Assembly: GCA_037190485.1 (NCBI GenBank)
Contig: JBBCJB010000003.1
Location: forward strand, 211,476-275,475
Length of the DNA: 64,000 nt
Direction of reading: 5' to 3'
Source of the DNA: Parapedobacter sp037190485
Lineage (GTDB): Bacteria > Bacteroidota > Bacteroidia > Sphingobacteriales > Sphingobacteriaceae
The notes beneath the pieces are model-generated. The model made no database searches. It was not told the origin of the DNA and saw only the letters and a program-made list of their open reading frames with translations. Made by a program: the position numbers and the translations under genes. The first letter of the stretch is position 1; each line of letters starts with the position of its first letter. Below are positions 59,783 to 64,000 of this stretch, piece after piece.

Positions 59783-60844
59783 TCACCATTTATAGACCAC
59801 TGCATTGATGTTCATCCCGGCCCCGACCGATGCCATGATCACCACGTCGCCCCGCTCCAGACGGAACGACTCCAGCTGATTGCCAAGCACTTGGTGAAGC
59901 AGTGTCGGGATGGTGGCTACCGAACTGTTCCCCATCCAACCGATGTTCATGGGCATGGCGTTTTCCGGAACTCCCTCCACCCCATATAGGCCATAGAACC
60001 GTTTGGCGATGGCTTCATCCATTTTTTCATTCGCTTGGTGCAGGAAAACCATTTTCAGGTCCGAGATACGCTGCCCGCTTCCATCCAGGCACGCCTTCAT
60101 CGCCTGCGGCACATGGTTGAGCACATATTCGTAAACTTTCCGCCCCTGCATCTTGATGAACCGAGGTTCGCCCTCTTCCACATCATTGCCGCATCCCGAA
60201 ACGATGTAGTCCGTTTCGACGCCGGTGTCCGATCTGGCCAATGTACCTAAAATTCCGGCATCACCTTCCGGATTGCCCTGCAAGATACACGCGCCAGCGC
60301 CGTCCGAAAAGATCATGCTATCGCGGTCGGAAGGATCGACGATGCGGGACAGGGTTTCCGACCCGATGACCAGGATGGTGTCCGCCGCGCCCGCCCGGAT
60401 GGCCAGATCGGCTTGGATAACCCCCTGCAACCAGCCCGGGCAACCGAAGACAAGGTCGTACGGTATGCACAGCGGGTTCCGGATACCCAACTTATGCTTC
60501 ACGCGTGAAGCGAGGCTGGGCACCATATCCCGGGGTGCACCGGGATAGGCCATCTCGCCATAATTATGGGCCACGATGATCTGGTCGATGGACTCCGCGT
60601 CGATGCCGGCTCCGGCGATGGCTTCTTCCGCCGCCCGAAAAGCCATTTCCGACGCAGTGACACCTGTCGGCGCGTATCGCCGCTCCTTGATCCCGGTAAT
60701 GGCCTCGAATTTCTGAATGACGGTTTCCGTGGTGTTCCGGACAATCGAACGGTCACGCTCGAAAAACACGTTTGTCAGGAAGTGGCTGTTTGGAACGATT
60801 TCGGCGGGGATATAGGCTCCCGTCGCGATTATTTTTGACAACAT
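59783..60844 (-). CDS. 3-oxoacyl-ACP synthase III-like thiolase-fold enzyme
   Basis: 353 residues, longer than the usual FabH (about 320). Catalytic triad positions: VFGCPGWLQGVIQADLAIRA (Cys), MVFLHQANEKMDEAIAKRF (His), MNIGWMGNSSVATIPTLL (Asn). AKIIATGAYIPAE-like start (SKIIATGAYIPAEIVPN), an IVAHNYGEMAYPGAP segment and MIFSDGAGACIL follow the KAS III pattern. It condenses an acyl-CoA starter with a malonyl-ACP or CoA, or makes a ketone. It is not next to other fatty-acid genes, so a role in a modified lipid or secondary product is possible. Confidence 0.88.
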   Translation of the reverse strand: MLSKIIATGAYIPAEIVPNSHFLTNVFFERDRSIVRNTTETVIQKFEAITGIKERRYAPTGVTASEMAFRAAEEAIAGAGIDAESIDQIIVAHNYGEMAYPGAPRDMVPSLASRVKHKLGIRNPLCIPYDLVFGCPGWLQGVIQADLAIRAGAADTILVIGSETLSRIVDPSDRDSMIFSDGAGACILQGNPEGDAGILGTLARSDTGVETDYIVSGCGNDVEEGEPRFIKMQGRKVYEYVLNHVPQAMKACLDGSGQRISDLKMVFLHQANEKMDEAIAKRFYGLYGVEGVPENAMPMNIGWMGNSSVATIPTLLHQVLGNQLESFRLERGDVVIMASVGAGMNINAVVYKW

Positions 60845-60915
60845 GTATTATCGATTTAACAACTTATTGCATAACAACCCAACTGTTTACCTAAAATATC
60901 ACTCACATGGCGATG

Positions 60916-60923
60916 CAAATATA
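60916..60923 (-). promoter_or_regulatory. putative -7 box of the KAS III-like gene
   Basis: TATATTTG on the minus strand, 71 bases upstream of the start at 60844. No clear -33 TTTG is found at the right distance. Confidence 0.45.
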
Positions 60924-61017
60924 AGCGAATTCAGGGAAGCTTTGGCCACGCCTTTGGCTGGCGGTTAACAGCAACGCGGTGAATAAAGCGGCATGACGGG
61001 AATCGCCTACGTTATCA

Positions 61018-61875
61018 TCAAAAATACCCCGCCAGCTTTTTCCCCTCGGTAGAATGCTGCAGCCAGCCCAATGCCTTGGCTTTGATTTGCCGGACACGTT
61101 CGGTAGTCAACCCAAGCTGCTGGCCGATTTCCTGCAGATTTTTCGGTTCCGTCCCGCCAAGGCCAAAGAAGAGGCTAAGCACCAACTGCTCACGCTCAGG
61201 AAGATGGCGTAGCGCGGCGCGAACGATAATTTCCAGCGATTCGCGCATGGACTGGTCATCCGTAGATGCCCCACCATCCGCCAAGGAATCCAACAGGCTG
61301 GTATCGGGCGAATGTACGGAAGGGGCATCCAAAGACACTTGCCCTGCCCCGTTTGACAACGTACGCTCCAACTTCAACGTCGAAACCGCCAACGCGTCGG
61401 CCAGCTCTTCCACAGTCGGTTCGCGCTCCAGCTCCTGCTCCAATGTAGACTGCGAGCGCTTCGCCTTGACGATATCGGCAATCTGATTGAACGGCAGGCG
61501 AACGATACGCGACTGCACGGCAATGGCCGACATGATAGCCTGCCTAATCCACCAAACGGCATAGGAGATGAACTTGAAGCCGCGGGTTTCGTCGAATCGC
61601 TTGGCAGCCGTAACCAATCCCAGATTGCCTTCATTGATCAAATCTTCCAGCAACAGGCCCTGGTATTGGTACTGCTTGGCTACGGAAACCACGAACCGTA
61701 GGTTTCCGTTGACCAGCCTGTTCAGCGCGACCATATCGCCTCCACGTATCCGAATCGTCAAATCGACCTCTTCCGCCGCCGTGAGCATATCGTACTTGCC
61801 GATTTCAAGCAGGTAGCTGTTCAACGATCGATTAGACCGGTTGGTAATCGATTCGGATATTTTCAGTTGTCTCAT
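61018..61875 (-). CDS. RpoD-like sigma factor (group 2)
   Basis: 285 residues, the length of the short Bacteroidota RpoD. MRQLKISESITNRSNRSLNS is the phylum's RpoD start. Region 2 has LRFVVSVAKQYQYQGLLLED, LINEGNLGLVTAAKRFDETR and GFKFISYAVWWIRQAIMSAI. Region 3 is LPFNQIADIVKAKRSQSTLE. Region 4 has LPEREQLVLSLFFGLGGTEP, LQEIGQQLGLTTERVRQIKA and KALGWLQ. Regions 3 and 4 differ from the housekeeping RpoD pattern (for example LPFNQI for LPLNKV, LFFGLGGTEP for LFFGIGVEHP), so this is probably a paralogue for stress or stationary phase. No anti-sigma nearby. Confidence 0.9.
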   Translation of the reverse strand: MRQLKISESITNRSNRSLNSYLLEIGKYDMLTAAEEVDLTIRIRGGDMVALNRLVNGNLRFVVSVAKQYQYQGLLLEDLINEGNLGLVTAAKRFDETRGFKFISYAVWWIRQAIMSAIAVQSRIVRLPFNQIADIVKAKRSQSTLEQELEREPTVEELADALAVSTLKLERTLSNGAGQVSLDAPSVHSPDTSLLDSLADGGASTDDQSMRESLEIIVRAALRHLPEREQLVLSLFFGLGGTEPKNLQEIGQQLGLTTERVRQIKAKALGWLQHSTEGKKLAGYF

Positions 61876-62136
61876 GGTTTGCTTTGCGTATGGAATAAGC
61901 TGTAAATATAGGCAATTAAATCGTGGAATGGCTTATTTCCCTGAGAAAACACCCTTTCGCCCTATTGTTGGCAGGTCTGCGATGTGGCCCGCCTGTCCGT
62001 TTTTATGTCATGCACTTTCAACTTTCGAAGACACGGTTATCGGTTTTTAGGACAGTGGCGTCTTGGCTAATGGCTTAACCTCCTTTTTTGCCTCGTGGCG
62101 CAATTTCTGTTATATTGGCAAATAAAAGGAAATACC

Positions 62137-62796
62137 ATGACAGACGAATCAACGAACAGGCCGCCCGAGAAAGAAGTGCCTGCGCAACATACCGGCAAGC
62201 AGGTGGATTTCCACACGGAGCGCCAATGCCAAAATGCTATTGAAGCAGCCCTGCTTTTTAAAATCGCGAAGTCGCGCCTCCTCCACATCAACCGCTGGGA
62301 TGAGGTTGCAAACGTACCTTCGGCCACGTTTGTCCTGACCGACGCCCATGGCGGCGAAGCCGTCAAATCCCGGCCGGCAGAAGGCGACCGGGTGCGCATC
62401 GATATCCCTGGGCCCGGCCCCCGCCAAGGCGATGGGTACGATTGGGTACGGGTCGAACGCGTCATCGAAAGCGAATCGGCGGACGGCGCGCTCTGCGAAC
62501 TGATTCTCAGGCCGTCGACCAATCCGTTGAATGTCGGTGAGGACACCGCACATTTTTTCACCGACATGGCGACATCGACGCTCACGGTGGAACGGAAAGG
62601 CAATCGGGTCGTGGTGAGTTACCATGGGCGCAACGAGGTGGCCAATACCGACACCGAAAGTACACTGGACAACATCCGCAATACCACGGTCGGATTGGTG
62701 GCCAAACTGGGGATATCCAACCCCCAGTGGCAGGGCCTCATCGACGGTATCCTGGAGATAGAGGACGGGGGCAGCACGAACAACGAACCGTATTGA
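62137..62796 (+). CDS. hypothetical protein, 219 aa
   Basis: From the ATG at 62137 (an in-frame start at 62095 is unlikely). The protein is acidic at its N-terminus (TDESTNRPPEKEVPAQHTGK) and then folded-looking: RLLHINRWDEVANVPSATFV, EGDRVRIDIPGPGP, YDWVRVERVIESESADGALC, TSTLTVERKGNRVVVSYHGR. The final helix is TTVGLVAKLGISNPQWQGLI. No signal peptide or recognised domain. It is followed 66 bases later by an acidic small protein in the same direction and may be co-transcribed. Confidence 0.75.
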   Translation: MTDESTNRPPEKEVPAQHTGKQVDFHTERQCQNAIEAALLFKIAKSRLLHINRWDEVANVPSATFVLTDAHGGEAVKSRPAEGDRVRIDIPGPGPRQGDGYDWVRVERVIESESADGALCELILRPSTNPLNVGEDTAHFFTDMATSTLTVERKGNRVVVSYHGRNEVANTDTESTLDNIRNTTVGLVAKLGISNPQWQGLIDGILEIEDGGSTNNEPY

Positions 62797-62849
62797 AACC
62801 TTAGCGCGTGTCCATTGTTATCCAAAGAACAGCATCATAATTGAAAAAT

Positions 62850-62855
62850 AGGAGG
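62850..62855 (+). promoter_or_regulatory. strong ribosome binding site of the 77-aa acidic protein gene
   Basis: AGGAGG seven bases before the ATG at 62863. The surrounding ATAGGAGGAA matches the site before the acidic protein at 42326 almost exactly, supporting both starts. Confidence 0.65.
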
Positions 62856-62862
62856 AAATACC

Positions 62863-63096
62863 ATGCTCAGTAAACAGAAAATCGATCTGTCGATCGACCC
62901 CGAGAAGCACGAAAAAGGAATAGCGGAAAACGAGGAAAGCCACCACATCGGCCAGGAGCCGGAATGGGAGGACGACGAAATCGAGCCCGATGACCACGAT
63001 GTCCGGGAAACCTTCGACCCCAACAAGGTCGACCGCGAAGGCGGCGACCTTGCCGGTACCGCTTCCGGCCCGTTGTTAGAAGAGGACGACGACTGA
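62863..63096 (+). CDS. small acidic hypothetical protein, 77 aa
   Basis: Rich in Asp, Glu and His (KIDLSIDPEKHEKGIAENEE; EWEDDEIEPDDHDVRETFDP), ending LEEDDD. No hydrophobic core, so probably disordered. The composition and strong ribosome binding site recall the 192-aa acidic protein at 41748. A perfect 16-bp stem follows the stop. Function unknown. Confidence 0.75.
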   Translation: MLSKQKIDLSIDPEKHEKGIAENEESHHIGQEPEWEDDEIEPDDHDVRETFDPNKVDREGGDLAGTASGPLLEEDDD

Positions 63097-63118
63097 TTAC
63101 GCTTTGCTAAAGCCGATG

Positions 63119-63163
63119 AAATCCCTGCGCTACCAAGCGGTCAAAAAGGTAGCGCAGGGATTT
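63119..63163 (+). terminator. hairpin after the 77-aa acidic protein gene
   Basis: A perfect 16-bp stem (arms 63119-63134 and 63148-63163) with a 13-nt loop, 22 bases after the stop. Only a short T-run follows, so it may be a terminator or an RNA-stabilising 3' structure. Confidence 0.6.
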
Positions 63164-63289
63164 CTACGTAACAGGTATCGTGTAACTGGATGAATTCGCT
63201 GAGGAGCATGGAGACCGAGCGCGGAAACGGGGCATCATCGCCGTTAGCAGGTTGCCGATGAAAGCGAAAAAGGATAAACGAGATGCGAC

Positions 63290-63652
63290 ATGCGTGTAGA
63301 CATTCCTGACTTCAGTCTATTGATTGAACCGACACCGATGGGAGCGGTCCTGAAGGGACGGGTGGTTATCTTCCACTTCCCTACGCACACGATCTTGGAA
63401 CTTGTTCCGGGAGGGTATCCCCTGCTGGAATCCATCAGCCCACGCTACGAGTGGAAACGCATAAACCAGTACGGCGAAGTGGACAAACTCGCGTTCATCG
63501 TGCACCGGTACGTGACCGATGACCTTACCGAGGTGTTCGAACAGGCGAGGGCATGGTATCAACACCTACTGGACTGGTGGGACGCCACCGACGACACGTC
63601 AGCACATCCACCGTTCGAGTGGGAAAAAAAGCCGGATGACCTGCCCAATTGA
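63290..63652 (+). CDS. hypothetical protein, 120 aa
   Basis: A compact soluble protein. VLKGRVVIFHFPTHTILELV and KLAFIVHRYVTDDLTEVFEQ are strand-helix pieces, followed by a Trp-rich helix (ARAWYQHLLDWWDA) and an acidic tail. I do not recognise a family. The ATG at 63290 is the second of two close ATGs; the upstream one is out of frame. The 193 bases before it carry only the hairpin described above. Confidence 0.7.
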   Translation: MRVDIPDFSLLIEPTPMGAVLKGRVVIFHFPTHTILELVPGGYPLLESISPRYEWKRINQYGEVDKLAFIVHRYVTDDLTEVFEQARAWYQHLLDWWDATDDTSAHPPFEWEKKPDDLPN

Positions 63653-63681
63653 ACAGTTTATCAGCGGCTCCACCGCAGCCA

Positions 63682-63855
63682 TCACTGCCGCTTGCCCACC
63701 CGTTGCAACACCCAGCTCACCGCGAAGCTCACCACCGCGCCGATGGCGGCGAGGATGATGGTCTTCAGCACGTCGTGCGTGTTGATGAAGGCCAGGGCAC
63801 TGAGCAGCGTGCCGCTGCCCGTACCCATGCCCAATTGGAAATTATTCGTTTTCAT
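63682..63855 (-). CDS. small single-helix membrane protein, 57 aa
   Basis: From the ATG at 63855. A polar N-terminus (KTNNFQLGMGTGSGTLLSAL) precedes one hydrophobic helix (IILAAIGAVVSFAVSWVLQ) and a short basic tail (RVGKRQ), a type seen in holin-like or small inner-membrane proteins. The start lies inside the 3' end of the partial gene upstream, so the two form an operon. No phage genes are visible here, so the holin idea is weak. Confidence 0.6.
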   Translation of the reverse strand: MKTNNFQLGMGTGSGTLLSALAFINTHDVLKTIILAAIGAVVSFAVSWVLQRVGKRQ

Positions 63856-64000
63856 CGGCGCCCTCCCCAATTTCGTGCCCATCCCGTCTGCCACCACCCA
63901 CCGCTTCCAGGATACCCACCGCCAACGCGACGTATTTCGCCACCAGCACCACCTTGGGCGGCAACTTCACCGGCGCCGCGATGATCGCCGCGCTGGCCGC
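63842..64000 (-). CDS. partial hypothetical protein, cut by the right window edge
   Basis: The last 53 codons of a minus-strand gene: AASAAIIAAPVKLPPKVVLV, then AKYVALAVGILEAVGGGRRD, then a polar GHEIGEGADENE end. The Ala/Val-rich segment could be a membrane helix or coiled region. It overlaps the start of the 57-aa membrane protein by 14 bases. Nothing more can be said from the visible part. Confidence 0.5.
   Translation of the reverse strand, partial: AASAAIIAAPVKLPPKVVLVAKYVALAVGILEAVGGGRRDGHEIGEGADENE

Noticed and set aside
63682..63855. Phage holin
   Set aside because: A single short helix is compatible, but no lysin, portal, terminase or integrase gene is visible, so a phage origin is unsupported.

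Overview
The window comes from a moderately GC-rich member of the Bacteroidota, most likely a Sphingobacteriales/Sphingobacteriaceae relative. The evidence is a SusC/SusD pair with Bacteroidota architecture, promoters of the TTTG-(18-20 nt)-TAnnTTTG type, a short RpoD-like sigma factor with the MRQLKI start typical of the phylum, DUF4142, DUF2383 and DUF892 stress proteins, and mostly weak Shine-Dalgarno sequences. The genus cannot be fixed from the sequence alone. No rRNA, CRISPR array, insertion sequence or integrase was seen. One tRNA (Asn, anticodon GTT) is present.

Layout. 1-3.7 kb: a truncated TetR regulator, murB, an ECF sigma factor overlapping a small cytochrome-b5-like protein, and a PfkB sugar kinase. 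3.8-4.2 kb: a short reading frame broken by a stop codon. 4.1-23.7 kb: a tightly packed minus-strand catabolic locus. From its promoter it reads SusC, SusD, a xylose-isomerase-like TIM barrel, two SDR dehydrogenases, an FAD oxidoreductase, a sodium:solute symporter, a secreted beta-helix protein resembling GH141, a GlpD/EryB-like FAD dehydrogenase, a class I (DhnA/LsrF-type) aldolase, an MmsA-type CoA-acylating aldehyde dehydrogenase, an iron alcohol dehydrogenase and a LyxK/EryA-like FGGY kinase. An IclR regulator lies upstream, and a perfect palindrome sits on the -7 box of the SusC promoter. The enzyme set suggests glycan cleavage and uptake, oxidation or isomerisation, phosphorylation, oxidation of a sugar-alcohol phosphate, retro-aldol cleavage, then aldehyde oxidation or reduction. 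I do not recognise it as a described pathway.

23.7-30.2 kb: small accessory genes (methyltransferase, Qnr-like pentapeptide protein, HxlR/SDR divergent pair, aldo/keto reductase, a decayed DUF892 fragment, DUF6157, SRPBCC protein) and tRNA-Asn. 30.4-33.5 kb: an MgtE - outer-membrane barrel - BNR lipoprotein operon with four-base overlaps. 34.1-37 kb: a 955-residue surface protein joining an HExxH protease-like domain, a beta-propeller and a barrel. 37-41 kb: pgk, an HMG-CoA-lyase-family gene and sppA.

41-64 kb: a stress and signalling region. It holds DUF4142, highly acidic small proteins with strong ribosome binding sites, tandem DUF2383 genes, a phospholipase D family enzyme, baeRF3, a DUF421 protein with a zinc ribbon, a metallo-beta-lactamase-fold protein, an M23 peptidase, YihY, a second copy of the ECF sigma factor, DUF892, SemiSWEET, three PAS histidine kinases each paired with an output-less receiver, a LuxR-type regulator with a degenerate receiver, a FabH-like synthase and an extra RpoD-like sigma factor. 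The two near-identical ECF sigma factors and the kinase/receiver pairs look like parts of one envelope or general stress network, which is an inference from gene content.
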